The translations under genes were made by a program, and so were the position numbers. This document shows positions 17,585 to 26,028 of a DNA stretch of 64,000 nt, piece after piece. Numbering within the stretch: position 1 is the stretch's first letter; every line of letters starts with the position of its first letter. The notes beneath the pieces are model-generated. The model was not told the DNA's origin and searched no databases. It saw nothing but the letters and a program-made list of their open reading frames with translations. The DNA is from Vibrio xiamenensis (GTDB taxonomy: Bacteria > Pseudomonadota > Gammaproteobacteria > Enterobacterales > Vibrionaceae), in assembly GCF_900100015.1 (NCBI RefSeq), contig NZ_FNDD01000004.1, positions 62,001 to 126,000 on the forward strand. Reading direction: 5' to 3'.

Positions 17585-18423
17585 TGAACGCGATTCCTGT
17601 TTACAACACCAAGTGGAAATGGGTCATGCTCGGCCTAGTTTTCTCCTTTCTCTATATTCCGATCATGATTTTGGTGTTTTACTCGTTTAATGAAAGCCGT
17701 TTGGTCACGGTTTGGGCGGGATTTTCCACCAAATGGTATGTCGAGCTATTTAACGACAAGCAGTTGATTGACGGCTTGAAACTGAGCTTAACCATCGGCG
17801 CCATGGCCGCCACGACGGCTGTGGTGTTTGGCACCATAGCCGCATTTGTGCTGCAGCGCTTTGGCAAATTTCGCGGCGAAACCAGCTTTGCATTTATGAT
17901 CACCGCACCGCTGGTTATGCCGGATGTGATTACCGGTTTGTCGCTATTGCTGCTGTTTATCTCGCTCGGCCAGTTCTTTGAACTGTTTGCACAGCGCGGC
18001 ATGATGACCATCTGGATTGCCCATGTCACCTTCTGCACCGCTTATGTCACTGTGGTGATTAACTCGCGCCTGCAAGAGCTTGACCGCTCAATTGAAGAAG
18101 CCGCTCAGGACTTAGGCGCGCCGCCGTGGAAAGTGTTCTTTCAAATCACTATTCCCACCATCACCCCTGCGCTCGCGGCGGGCTGGCTCTTGGCGTTTAC
18201 GCTGTCTTTGGATGACCTCGTCATCTCAAGCTTTGTTTCTGGGCCAAGCGCCACCACGCTGCCAATCGTGGTGTTTTCCAGTGTGAGACTTGGTGTCAGC
18301 CCTAAAATCAATGCACTAGCGACATTGATGATACTTATTGTATCATGTGCGACCTTCCTTGCTTGGTGGCTGATGGCGCGAGCAGAGAAGAAGCGGCAGA
18401 GGGAAATACGTTCTGCGACCTAA
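17584..18423 (+). CDS. potI: Polyamine ABC transporter permease (PotI)
   Basis: Second permease of the importer, 279 residues, ATG overlapping the potH stop by one base (TAATG). About six hydrophobic segments are present, and the EAA loop reads EEAAQDLGAPPWKVFFQITIPTITPALAAGW. SLDDLVISSFVSGP is a signature of the PotI/PotC branch. It is the last transporter gene before puuR, which begins only 18 bases downstream, so importer and repressor are probably co-transcribed. Confidence 0.9.
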   Translation: MNAIPVYNTKWKWVMLGLVFSFLYIPIMILVFYSFNESRLVTVWAGFSTKWYVELFNDKQLIDGLKLSLTIGAMAATTAVVFGTIAAFVLQRFGKFRGETSFAFMITAPLVMPDVITGLSLLLLFISLGQFFELFAQRGMMTIWIAHVTFCTAYVTVVINSRLQELDRSIEEAAQDLGAPPWKVFFQITIPTITPALAAGWLLAFTLSLDDLVISSFVSGPSATTLPIVVFSSVRLGVSPKINALATLMILIVSCATFLAWWLMARAEKKRQREIRSAT

Positions 18424-18440
18424 GACTTCTGGAGAAATGT

Positions 18441-18983
18441 ATGGACGTGGGAAACCAGTTAAAAGCCATTCGAACAATGAAAGGTATCTCGCAGCGTGAG
18501 CTGGCGAAATTAAGTGGAGTGACCAACTCCATGATTTCTCAAATTGAAAAAAATCAAGTGAACCCATCCGTGGGTTCACTGAAAAAGATCTTAGATGCGA
18601 TGTCGGTGTCGATGGGTGAATTTTTCACCGTTGATGTTGAAAACAAAGAACAAATTTTCTATTCCGCAGACGAGCTGGTCGACCTTGGCGATGGCGCGAT
18701 TCAAATGTTGCTGGTCGGCAGCAAACGCGCCAAACGTAAATTGTCAGTGATGCGTGAAACTTACCCGCCGGGTGCCGATACGGGTACCGATTTCATGAAG
18801 CATGATGGTGAAGAAGGTGGCATCGTGCTGCGCGGTGAAATCGAGATCATCATTGGTAATCAAACCCGAGTTCTGAAACCTGGTGACTCGTACTATTTTG
18901 ATACGCGCACTCCACATCGATTCAGAAACAAAGGCAAAGTGGAATGTGAACTGATTAGCGCCGCGACACCGGCGACGTTCTAA
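18441..18983 (+). CDS. puuR: XRE-cupin repressor PuuR
   Basis: Transcriptional repressor of putrescine utilisation, 180 residues from ATG 18441 (GGAG 6 nt upstream; E. coli PuuR is about 185). An N-terminal HTH_3 domain (about 5-60) reads QLKAIRTMKGISQRELAKLS and NSMISQIEKNQVNPSVGSLKKIL. A C-terminal cupin domain (about 100-175) has DGEEGGIVLRGEIEII and KPGDSYYFDTRTPHRFRN. Its genes surround it, and the shared 13-mer TGTTAAATATATT in two promoter regions is its likely operator. Being at the end of the importer operon gives negative feedback. A reading frame extends upstream into potI but lacks a ribosome site. Confidence 0.88.
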   Translation: MDVGNQLKAIRTMKGISQRELAKLSGVTNSMISQIEKNQVNPSVGSLKKILDAMSVSMGEFFTVDVENKEQIFYSADELVDLGDGAIQMLLVGSKRAKRKLSVMRETYPPGADTGTDFMKHDGEEGGIVLRGEIEIIIGNQTRVLKPGDSYYFDTRTPHRFRNKGKVECELISAATPATF

Positions 18984-19011
18984 ATTCTCTGCTCGCTCTA
19001 CGGTATATAAT

Positions 19012-19037
19012 AAACCCGCCAATTGGCGGGTTTATTA
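19012..19037. terminator. Bidirectional terminator between puuR and puuC
   Basis: Perfect 22-base palindrome with arms AAACCCGCCAA (19012-19022) and TTGGCGGGTTT (19023-19033). It serves the two converging genes, which end at 18983 and 19063. Confidence 0.85.
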
Positions 19038-19062
19038 TTGCAAGTAACCAGCGCCAAAGCGC

Positions 19063-20550
19063 TTAGTCGAGTTCAATCCAAGTGGATTTAAGCTCAGTGT
19101 ATTTCTCTATCGCATGCAAAGATTTATCGCGGCCATTGCCACTTTGCTTGTAGCCGCCAAATGGCATGGTCATGTCCCCACCATCCCAGTTATTAACAAA
19201 GACTGTACCGGCGCGCAGCGCACGTGATACTCGCACCGCCGTTGAAATATCTGCCGTCCACAACCCTGCCGCCAAGCCATATTCGCTGTCATTGGCAATT
19301 TGAATCGCCTGTTCGGTACTATCAAAGGCAATCACCGACAGCACAGGGCCGAAAATCTCTTCGCGCGCGATCGCCATATCAGGCGTCACATCACTAAAAA
19401 TGGTTGGCTGAATATAAAAGCCGCCAGTTTCGCTCAGCACTTGTTTACCACCGCACGCAAGCGTAGCGCCTTGCTGCTGACCCAATTCAATATATCCAAG
19501 CACTTTATTCATCTGCTGCTCATCAATGATTGCGCCCATTTTCGACTCAAGTAGCAATGGGTTTTGTGGCTGCCAGTCTTGTACTTGCTGACACAGTTTA
19601 TCGACCACGGTTTGATACAGCGAGCGATGAACGAGTAAACGCGAGCCTGCGGTACACACTTCACCTTGGTTATAACAAATCGCCGCCGCTGCCGTGGCAA
19701 CCGCTTTATCCAAGTTTTTGACATCAGGGAAAATGATGTGCGGACTCTTACCACCACACTCCATAAACGTACGCTTAAGATTTGACTCACCTGCAAAGGT
19801 CAGCAGTTTTTTACCCACCGCAGTTGAGCCGGTAAAGGTAATACAGTCGACATCACTGTGCAGCGCTAGGGCTTGCCCCGCCTCGTGCCCAAAGCCAGGC
19901 AGCACTTGGAAAACGCCAGCGGGAAGCCCGGCTTGATACGCAAGCTTGGCAAGATAAATCGCTGACAGCGGGCTTTTTTCCGATGGTTTAACGATAACCG
20001 AGTTGCCCGCCGCCAGCGCAGGACCCAGTTTCCAAGAAGCCATCACGGCAGGAAAATTCCACGGCACAATTGCCGCAACCACGCCAAGTGGCTCACGGGT
20101 GACCAAAGCCAGAGCATCGGATGTGGTTGGCGCAACTTCGTCGTACAGTTTGTCAATCGCTTCGGCGTTCCAAGCGATGCAGCGCGCAGTAGCCGGCGCG
20201 TCATAGCCAAGGGTGTCAGAAATGGGTTTGCCAGCGTCGAGCGATTCCAACAGCGCCAATGTGTCGAGGTTTAGCTCAATCAACTTGGCAAATTCGAGTA
20301 GCACTTGTTTGCGCTCGCTGGGCGATTTACTCGACCACACGCCGCTTTCAAACGCCTGACGCGCGAAACCGACCGCAAGATCGACATCAGCACTATCGCA
20401 CTGAGAGAATTGCCCCAGCGACTCACCAGTGGCAGGATTAAGAGAAGAAAAGGTTTTGCCGCTGACCGCATCGGTCAGTTCGCCGTTAATAAACGCTTGA
20501 GTTGAATATTCGAGTTGTTCGGATAAAGCGTGCCAAGTTTGATTGTCCAT
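19063..20550 (-). CDS. puuC: Gamma-glutamyl-gamma-aminobutyraldehyde dehydrogenase (PuuC)
   Basis: NAD(P)-dependent aldehyde dehydrogenase, third step of the Puu pathway, oxidising gamma-glutamyl-gamma-aminobutyraldehyde to gamma-glutamyl-GABA. From ATG 20550 (AAGGAATATT ribosome site) it is 495 residues, exactly the length of E. coli PuuC. Catalytic residues are visible: the general base Glu in MECGGKSP (about E264), nucleophile Cys in QGEVCTAGS (about C299), IVPWNFP near 162 and FTGSTAVGK near 240. It is transcribed away from the rest of the operon, facing a divergent glutamine amidotransferase, with a PuuR-like operator in between. Broad-specificity aldehyde dehydrogenase activity is probable as in PuuC. 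Confidence 0.88.
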   Translation of the reverse strand: MDNQTWHALSEQLEYSTQAFINGELTDAVSGKTFSSLNPATGESLGQFSQCDSADVDLAVGFARQAFESGVWSSKSPSERKQVLLEFAKLIELNLDTLALLESLDAGKPISDTLGYDAPATARCIAWNAEAIDKLYDEVAPTTSDALALVTREPLGVVAAIVPWNFPAVMASWKLGPALAAGNSVIVKPSEKSPLSAIYLAKLAYQAGLPAGVFQVLPGFGHEAGQALALHSDVDCITFTGSTAVGKKLLTFAGESNLKRTFMECGGKSPHIIFPDVKNLDKAVATAAAAICYNQGEVCTAGSRLLVHRSLYQTVVDKLCQQVQDWQPQNPLLLESKMGAIIDEQQMNKVLGYIELGQQQGATLACGGKQVLSETGGFYIQPTIFSDVTPDMAIAREEIFGPVLSVIAFDSTEQAIQIANDSEYGLAAGLWTADISTAVRVSRALRAGTVFVNNWDGGDMTMPFGGYKQSGNGRDKSLHAIEKYTELKSTWIELD

Positions 20551-20729
20551 AATATTCCTTGCTTCGCTGAGCGAGTGTATGGGTTTCGCGCATCGTTCCA
20601 TCGCGCGTTAGAAAGAATGATTCTGTTACCACAGCTGTTGCCAGAACGGTTAGCAGAACAGTGACGAGAACCAATTGTGTTCATTATTTTGACTTTTGTG
20701 AACCTAAATAAGCAAAATAACAGCAATAA

Positions 20730-20742
20730 TGTTAAATATATT
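20730..20742. promoter_or_regulatory. PuuR-like operator, copy 2
   Basis: TGTTAAATATATT, identical to 11374-11386. It is placed in the 258-base gap between puuC (leftward) and the glutamine amidotransferase gene (rightward), so one site could control both. Confidence 0.6.
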
Positions 20743-20808
20743 AGCTTATTGTGACTATCTCAACCTCGCGGCATGGCTTGCCGCGCTCAAACACAAGGAG
20801 TCGTGTTG

Positions 20809-21528
20809 ATGAGAAAAATAGCAATTATTGTCTGTGACGCCGTCGCGCCGCCACTGGCCGCCGAATTTGGTGAATACGCCGATATGATCATGGCTGGCTT
20901 AGCGCCGTTTTCACAAGCGCAATACCCTGCTCTATTTGAATATCACTGTTTTGATGCGGTGATGCAGCAACTGCCAAGCGATGTTGAAGCGTTTGACGGC
21001 TTTATCATTACCGGCAGCACTCACGATGCATACGCCGATAAACCCTGGATTGAGCAACTCGCCGCTTGGATTATAAAGGTCGAGGCGTGCAAAGTACCGC
21101 TGGTCGGCATCTGCTTTGGCCATCAAATTATTGCTCGCGCATTGGGTGGTGAAGTGGCGAAATCCGATAAGGGCTGGGGATTGGGCGTCAGCATCAATCG
21201 CATCGAGCAGCACAAACCATGGATGACGCCAAAGCTCGACACACTGCAGCTGTTGGTGAGCCATCAAGATCAAGTGCTGCGCCGCCCTGACTCACTTGAA
21301 CTGATTGCTGCAAGCGATTTTTGCCCCAATTATATGCTTGGTAAAGGTGAACATATCTTTACCGTTCAGGGGCATCCTGAATTCAGTTTGGAGTTTGAAC
21401 GCAAGCTCATTGAACGTAAGCGTAAGCTGTTAAATGAAGCGCAATATGACCACGCGCTCACCAGTTTGGAGCTGCCACCCCATTCCAGCGTAGTGATGGG
21501 TTGGATTGCGCAGTTTTTAGCTCGCTGA
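20809..21528 (+). CDS. Class I glutamine amidotransferase-like hydrolase, candidate gamma-Glu-GABA hydrolase
   Basis: Cytosolic hydrolase of the class I glutamine amidotransferase (GATase1) fold, 239 residues from ATG 20809 (AAGGAG 8 nt upstream). A full triad is visible: nucleophile Cys in GICFGHQ (about C102), His and Glu in QGHPEFS (about H189, E191). The sequence resembles stand-alone GMP-synthase-type amidotransferases and not PuuD, whose nucleophile motif is ICRGLQ. In this island it occupies the functional slot of PuuD, releasing GABA and glutamate from gamma-glutamyl-GABA, and it shares the PuuR-like operator region with puuC. That role is an inference; Pseudomonas PauD-type amidotransferases are a precedent. 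Its 3' end overlaps the opposing kinase gene by 12 bases. Confidence 0.8.
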   Translation: MRKIAIIVCDAVAPPLAAEFGEYADMIMAGLAPFSQAQYPALFEYHCFDAVMQQLPSDVEAFDGFIITGSTHDAYADKPWIEQLAAWIIKVEACKVPLVGICFGHQIIARALGGEVAKSDKGWGLGVSINRIEQHKPWMTPKLDTLQLLVSHQDQVLRRPDSLELIAASDFCPNYMLGKGEHIFTVQGHPEFSLEFERKLIERKRKLLNEAQYDHALTSLELPPHSSVVMGWIAQFLAR

Positions 21529-23019
21529 ACGGGTATCGGTCAGCGGCAGACTGAGCGCGGCAATAAACGTATTGCCCGCAGCTTGGCTAAGGCTTAGCGT
21601 CCAACCGTTTAAATGGCACAGATTATTGACAATCGATAGCCCTAAACCGTAGCGCGTAGCATCGCTGCGGGCAAAATCGACTTGAAACAGTGGGTCGGTG
21701 AGCTTCTCGAGTTGCTCATCATCGAGCGGCTGTTCGACGTGATTCACGATACGCAGCACCAGCGCATTATTAACCACTTGGCTGTTGAGGCGTACCTTTT
21801 GCGTTCGCACGCCATAAAACAGCGCGTTATCAAGTAAATTGACCAAAATGGTTTCGAGGCTAAACCTATCTGCCATCAGCGGTTTTGAATACGCGCTTTC
21901 AATCGTTACCCGTTGAGCAGTATCAGGCTGTTTAAACGACAGCTCTTTGACAATCTGCTCAAGCAGATCGCTAAGCTCAAGCGGCTCAATATGGCGCTCG
22001 ATTGAGGTTGAAGAAGTGCGTTGGAGTAACAGCAGTTTCTCGACAATATTGCGCATACGATTCGCAATCGACAGCATGTCCTGCTTATAGGTTTCGCCAA
22101 TGCGCGCATCATTGGGATAGCGAATATACACTTCGGTCAGAGCAATGATTTCCGAAATCGGCGTTTTCAGCTCGTGGGCGATATCACCGGTAATGCGTTT
22201 TTCGTTGCTTAATAACTTAAAGTTATTTTGGATATAGTTATTGATCTCTTGGCGAATCGGTTCAATCTCTTCCACTGGCCGCGCCGGCGTTGACAGCAAA
22301 CGTGGAGTATTACTGGACACTTTTTTGCTGCCCGCGTGATCTTCTACCAGCATCGATTTCAACTCGCGATTGAGTGAATCCAGCGGCTTTAGACCTTTAT
22401 CAACAATGGTAACCGCCAAGTAACGCATGACTGCAAGCGATAGGCAAAAACCGCTCACTAACAAAATATCGATGATCAGCAGCGAGTGTTCCGTGCTTTG
22501 ATCAGACTTATAAATGGTCAAGTACACTGGCACAGGGTTGCCATCACCGCGCGCTAATTTCGGCACAAAATACGACAGCGAGGCACGCCCCGATAACCCA
22601 TTAGGCAGCTCAACGGGCACGATTTTACTGCTGCCAAGAGGCAATTCGGTTTTCAGTAAATCGACGTTCGAGTAAGCCTCAAGTGAGGCCGAGCGCTGCA
22701 AACTTTCTTCACCCTGCCACACTTGGTAAAACTGCGGATCTTTGCCGGGCTTAAATTCCGGCGCAGCATCGCTATTTAGCGCCACATCAATATGGCTATC
22801 GACTTGGCGAATATGCGATTTCAGACTGTTGGCTTTATTGAGCATCGCTTGGTCAAACTGGCTGTCGACCCAACCATCCACACTCAAATCAACGCTCAAA
22901 AACACGCCAAACACAATCAAACCAAACACCGCCGACAGCGAGTTGATCAAATTGCGTTTGATCGACTTGGTTTTGACAAGCTCCTGAGTTTTAGCTGTAT
23001 GTGGCATAGATTGATTCAC
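21517..23019 (-). CDS. Membrane sensor histidine kinase of the EptA locus
   Basis: Two-component sensor, 500 residues. A membrane segment at about 25-45, a periplasmic sensor of about 130 residues, and a second membrane segment at about 180-203 lead into the cytoplasmic kinase. The H box is GDIAHELKTPISEII (phospho-acceptor about H282), N box VNLLDNALFYG and G box RYGLGLSIVNNL. It follows the response-regulator gene by 15 bases, so is co-transcribed. By context (EptA-type transferase upstream, PmrA-type boxes) it is analogous to PmrB/QseC or Vibrio CarS/VprB, sensing antimicrobial peptides, metals or pH, but the ligand is not evident. Confidence 0.87.
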   Translation of the reverse strand: MNQSMPHTAKTQELVKTKSIKRNLINSLSAVFGLIVFGVFLSVDLSVDGWVDSQFDQAMLNKANSLKSHIRQVDSHIDVALNSDAAPEFKPGKDPQFYQVWQGEESLQRSASLEAYSNVDLLKTELPLGSSKIVPVELPNGLSGRASLSYFVPKLARGDGNPVPVYLTIYKSDQSTEHSLLIIDILLVSGFCLSLAVMRYLAVTIVDKGLKPLDSLNRELKSMLVEDHAGSKKVSSNTPRLLSTPARPVEEIEPIRQEINNYIQNNFKLLSNEKRITGDIAHELKTPISEIIALTEVYIRYPNDARIGETYKQDMLSIANRMRNIVEKLLLLQRTSSTSIERHIEPLELSDLLEQIVKELSFKQPDTAQRVTIESAYSKPLMADRFSLETILVNLLDNALFYGVRTQKVRLNSQVVNNALVLRIVNHVEQPLDDEQLEKLTDPLFQVDFARSDATRYGLGLSIVNNLCHLNGWTLSLSQAAGNTFIAALSLPLTDTRSAS

Positions 23020-23034
23020 CTAACAACGCGAAAC

Positions 23035-23721
23035 TTACTCTTCGACAATGTAGCCAAAGCCACGCTTATTTTTGACCGGTAAATCAGCGCCGAGCTGGCG
23101 GACTTTTTTACGCACCGCAGATAAATGCGCTTCGATGGAGTTTTTCGATAAATGATCAAAACTGCCGACCACCGCTTCGCTGATCATTTCAATGCTGACC
23201 ACTCGACCTTTGGCGCCAAACAGACACTGGACAATTTTAAACTCGTTTTTGGTCAGCTCAATCGAGTGCTGACGATAAGAAAACACTTTGAGGCTTTTAT
23301 CGATATCAAAATCACCCACGCGAATGTGGTTATCGACCGCAGATGGATTACTGCGCCGAGTGATAGCTAAAATTCGAGCATGCAACTCTTCAAACGAGAA
23401 CGGCTTGGTAAGGTAATCATCAGCCCCTTCCAGTAAGCCATCAATCCGGTCTTGCGTTTCAGTCTTAGCCGACAAAATCAAAATTTGGGGCATAGGTTTT
23501 TGTTGATGAATGGCTTGCTGGCGAATGGTTTTAAGAATGTCCATGCCCGCAACACTGGGCAACATCAGATCCAGCACAATCGCATCATAGTGATTATTTA
23601 GCGCCATACTTAACCCTTCTGCACCATCACCGCTATCATCCACCGCAAAACCGAGATTGTTGAGCCCAACCGACAGACTGCGGCGCAGCGGCTCTGAATC
23701 TTCAATAATTAATAGCTTCAT
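23035..23721 (-). CDS. OmpR/PmrA-family response regulator
   Basis: DNA-binding response regulator, 228 residues from ATG 23721. The receiver domain (1-118) has the acidic pair ED at 7-8, phospho-acceptor D51 in IVLDLMLPSVAGMD, and the conserved Lys in YLTKPFSFEEL. The C-terminal winged helix (about 130-225) reads ELTKNEFKIVQCL and SKNSIEAHLSAVRKKVRQLGA, ending RGFGYIVEE. It lies between eptA (upstream, same strand) and the kinase gene. CTTAA(G/T)-N5-CTTAA(G/T) boxes upstream of eptA and the GT9 gene match the PmrA recognition pattern, supporting PmrA-like specificity and autoregulation. Another in-frame start at 23772 has no better ribosome site. Confidence 0.87.
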   Translation of the reverse strand: MKLLIIEDSEPLRRSLSVGLNNLGFAVDDSGDGAEGLSMALNNHYDAIVLDLMLPSVAGMDILKTIRQQAIHQQKPMPQILILSAKTETQDRIDGLLEGADDYLTKPFSFEELHARILAITRRSNPSAVDNHIRVGDFDIDKSLKVFSYRQHSIELTKNEFKIVQCLFGAKGRVVSIEMISEAVVGSFDHLSKNSIEAHLSAVRKKVRQLGADLPVKNKRGFGYIVEE

Positions 23722-23869
23722 GGTTTGCTCAAAGGTGATGGATTGAATTGGCTCGATATTATCACAGTTCATGGCGCTAACCTGATTGAGAGTAAAAGGT
23801 ATTTTTGCAGTGTTAGATTACGCGCTGCCTCATGAAGTTGACCGCGAGGCAGCGACGTTCAAAAAGGCG

Positions 23870-25504
23870 CTAAGACGGTCGGCATTGAGCGACTAAATCT
23901 AAGCTTGAATCTTTCACTTGAGTTTCCACACCGTAAAAACCGAGCAGGCTATGGAAGAAGTTATCATGGGAGTAAGCATTGGTTTTAGCTTCGCGAGCCA
24001 GGCAATCGGTGTCGATGCCCTTTTGCTGCGCATACTGGCTTGGTAGCCACATCAACCAAGGAACCTGAGTTTGCTCAATCGGTGCTATTGCATACGGCGT
24101 ACCATGCAAATATAAGCCTTTCTCGCCCAACGATTCACCGTGGTCAGAAATGTACATCATGGCGACATTGTAGCGGTCGGCATGACCTTCTAGCTTTTTC
24201 ACCACTTGCGACAAAATGTAGTCGGTGTAAACCAGAGTATTGTCATAGACATTGGTGATCTGCTGGTCAGTACATTTCTCGATGTCGCTGCGATTGCACG
24301 CAGGAGAAAACGTCCCCATATGCTGCGGATAACGCTGCCAATAAGTGGGGCCGTGGCTACCAATCGTATGCAGGACCAATAGTTTGTCGGCATCATCCTT
24401 GTTGATAAAGGTATCGGCATCTGCCAACATCACCGAATCAAAACAGGTTTTGCCATCACAATCGTCATTCTTTAGTGACGATTTTATCTCTTTATACGCC
24501 AGTTTTTTCGCGACACCTTTGTCGCCACCGTCGTTATCGATCCACAAAATATCCACTCCGGCATGGGCAATCACATTCAGCACGTTGTCCTGCGCCATCG
24601 CTTTGGCTTTGTTGTAGTTACTGCGCTCAAAACTTGAAAACATGCACGGCACCGAGAGCGCGGTATAAGTACCGCATGACGAGACATCTTGAAATGAAAT
24701 CAGATTTAAGTCTTTGGTATAGGGATTGGTGTCACGCTCATAGCCGTTGTATGCGAAGTTCATTCCCCGCGCGGTTTCCCCAAGCACCAACACCATTAGG
24801 GTCGGTTTACCATTTTGCGCTTTTCTAAGCGTCGCGTCCTCACCCTGTGGTTGGTATGCCAGCTTAGTAGTGAAATGAGCCTTATCGATATAGCGCACCG
24901 CGTTAAAAATGTGTGCTGGAATGATCATTTTGCTCAGGTACTTATTGTTGCGCCCAACCGATGCGTAATCTTTATAGCTGATGGCAGCAACGAAAATAAT
25001 GCCAGCGATACCCATTAATATCAGGCTACTACGCGCCACCAGCACTTTAAACCAAGTTCGTTGAGGCACTATATCGACACTAAAAATAAAGACGGTGGGA
25101 ATCACCCCAAACACCAACACATATAGAATTGAGCTGATGTTGAAATAAAAGGAGGCTTCAGAAAGGTTAGTTTCAAACACGCTCTCCATCATCGAGGTAT
25201 CAAACATCACCTGAAAATTCACTGCGGCATAAAGCGCTGCTGCTGAGGTCAGGGTAAACAGTGCCATGAGAGGTTTGAACAAATACGGCAGTGCAAACAC
25301 TGAAAAGATGATCACAAAACAGCAGAACAACAAAAATGGCGCGGTATAGGGAAACCACGGATGGGCAGCGCCTTCACTAAGGTCGAATATTTTAGCAACC
25401 ACCGGATAATTCAGCACCGTTGCAAAATAGAGCGCCATCAGTGCGACGAAGGTGGTCATTTTGAGTTCAATACGGGGAAAACTGTGAAAAATTCTCAAGC
25501 TCAT
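23870..25504 (-). CDS. eptA: Lipid A phosphoethanolamine transferase (EptA/MCR family)
   Basis: Inner-membrane enzyme with a periplasmic alkaline-phosphatase-fold domain that moves phosphoethanolamine from phosphatidylethanolamine to lipid A, lowering surface charge and sensitivity to cationic peptides. 544 residues. Five N-terminal membrane helices (about 15-175) precede the catalytic domain. Key residues are all present: metal-binding Glu in LGETARG (about E243), nucleophile Thr in CGTYTALSVPCMFS (about T281), His in GSHGPTYW (about H384), Asp-His in SDHGESLGE (about 454-455) and His in LHGTPY (about H467), plus several Cys pairs. No strong Shine-Dalgarno. A PmrA-type box lies 50-66 bases upstream; regulator and kinase genes follow in the same direction. 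Confidence 0.9.
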   Translation of the reverse strand: MSLRIFHSFPRIELKMTTFVALMALYFATVLNYPVVAKIFDLSEGAAHPWFPYTAPFLLFCCFVIIFSVFALPYLFKPLMALFTLTSAAALYAAVNFQVMFDTSMMESVFETNLSEASFYFNISSILYVLVFGVIPTVFIFSVDIVPQRTWFKVLVARSSLILMGIAGIIFVAAISYKDYASVGRNNKYLSKMIIPAHIFNAVRYIDKAHFTTKLAYQPQGEDATLRKAQNGKPTLMVLVLGETARGMNFAYNGYERDTNPYTKDLNLISFQDVSSCGTYTALSVPCMFSSFERSNYNKAKAMAQDNVLNVIAHAGVDILWIDNDGGDKGVAKKLAYKEIKSSLKNDDCDGKTCFDSVMLADADTFINKDDADKLLVLHTIGSHGPTYWQRYPQHMGTFSPACNRSDIEKCTDQQITNVYDNTLVYTDYILSQVVKKLEGHADRYNVAMMYISDHGESLGEKGLYLHGTPYAIAPIEQTQVPWLMWLPSQYAQQKGIDTDCLAREAKTNAYSHDNFFHSLLGFYGVETQVKDSSLDLVAQCRPS

Positions 25505-25553
25505 AATTTCGTTTAAAGGGACAATATAACTTTCAGAATACTGTGCTCTTTAA

Positions 25554-25570
25554 CTTAAGGATGACTTAAG
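25554..25570. promoter_or_regulatory. PmrA-type box upstream of eptA
   Basis: CTTAAG (25554-25559), five bases, CTTAAG (25565-25570). This is exactly the tandem YTTAAK-N5-YTTAAK arrangement known for PmrA-class regulators; each half is palindromic so it reads on both strands. It is 50 bases from the eptA start, as expected for an activator site next to a -35 element. Confidence 0.7.
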
Positions 25571-25951
25571 AAACTCTGAATTTTGCGTAGCGCAAAGTTT
25601 TTAACCAATCCATTTCAAATATGCAATCACAATCATATTTTGTAATGTAACAAAACCCTAACATTACCAGTTGCGGAGCCATGCATTGGTTGAGATGGAA
25701 AATGCAAAGCACTCAAGCGATAGTCTGTCAAAGCTCACATTTTTCCCAACTCTCAGCCAAAAACGTCTGCGCTTGGAAGTCATAATCGACCAAAAAATCC
25801 GCATTTTTAACGTACAAACAACAATATAACTCCAATTTATGCGATCTTGACCCCACGAGAACACTGTTCTATTACGCAACAATTTGCCAGCTAGGAAGCC
25901 AGATTCCAGTTGCCATGCGTCTCATTCGATATCAGTAGCTTTTCATCGTTT
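25571..25951. other. Intergenic DNA between eptA and the GT9 gene
   Basis: Together with the flanking boxes this gap is about 520 bases. A 72-residue reading frame on the minus strand (25664-25882) has no ribosome site or recognisable domain and is rejected. I see no RNA gene here. Confidence 0.5.
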
Positions 25952-25968
25952 CTTAAGTAAATCTTAAT
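25952..25968 (+). promoter_or_regulatory. PmrA-type box upstream of the GT9 glycosyltransferase
   Basis: CTTAAG (25952-25957), five bases, CTTAAT (25963-25968), a second YTTAAK-N5-YTTAAK element. TAAATT (25979-25984) 10 bases downstream could be the -10, and ATG 26029 follows. Confidence 0.68.
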
Positions 25969-26028
25969 AAAGCCGCCCTAAATTAATGGTTGTAGGAAAT
26001 AACAAATAATAATCACAAGGGGTTGTCT

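Noticed and set aside
20809..21528. Calling the amidotransferase PuuD outright
   Set aside because: Its nucleophile motif and overall sequence are of the GMP-synthase amidotransferase type, not the peptidase C26 PuuD type; only its context supports that role.
25664..25882. 72-residue leftward frame between eptA and the GT9 gene
   Set aside because: Rich in Trp/Arg with no family and no ribosome site; sits in promoter DNA.
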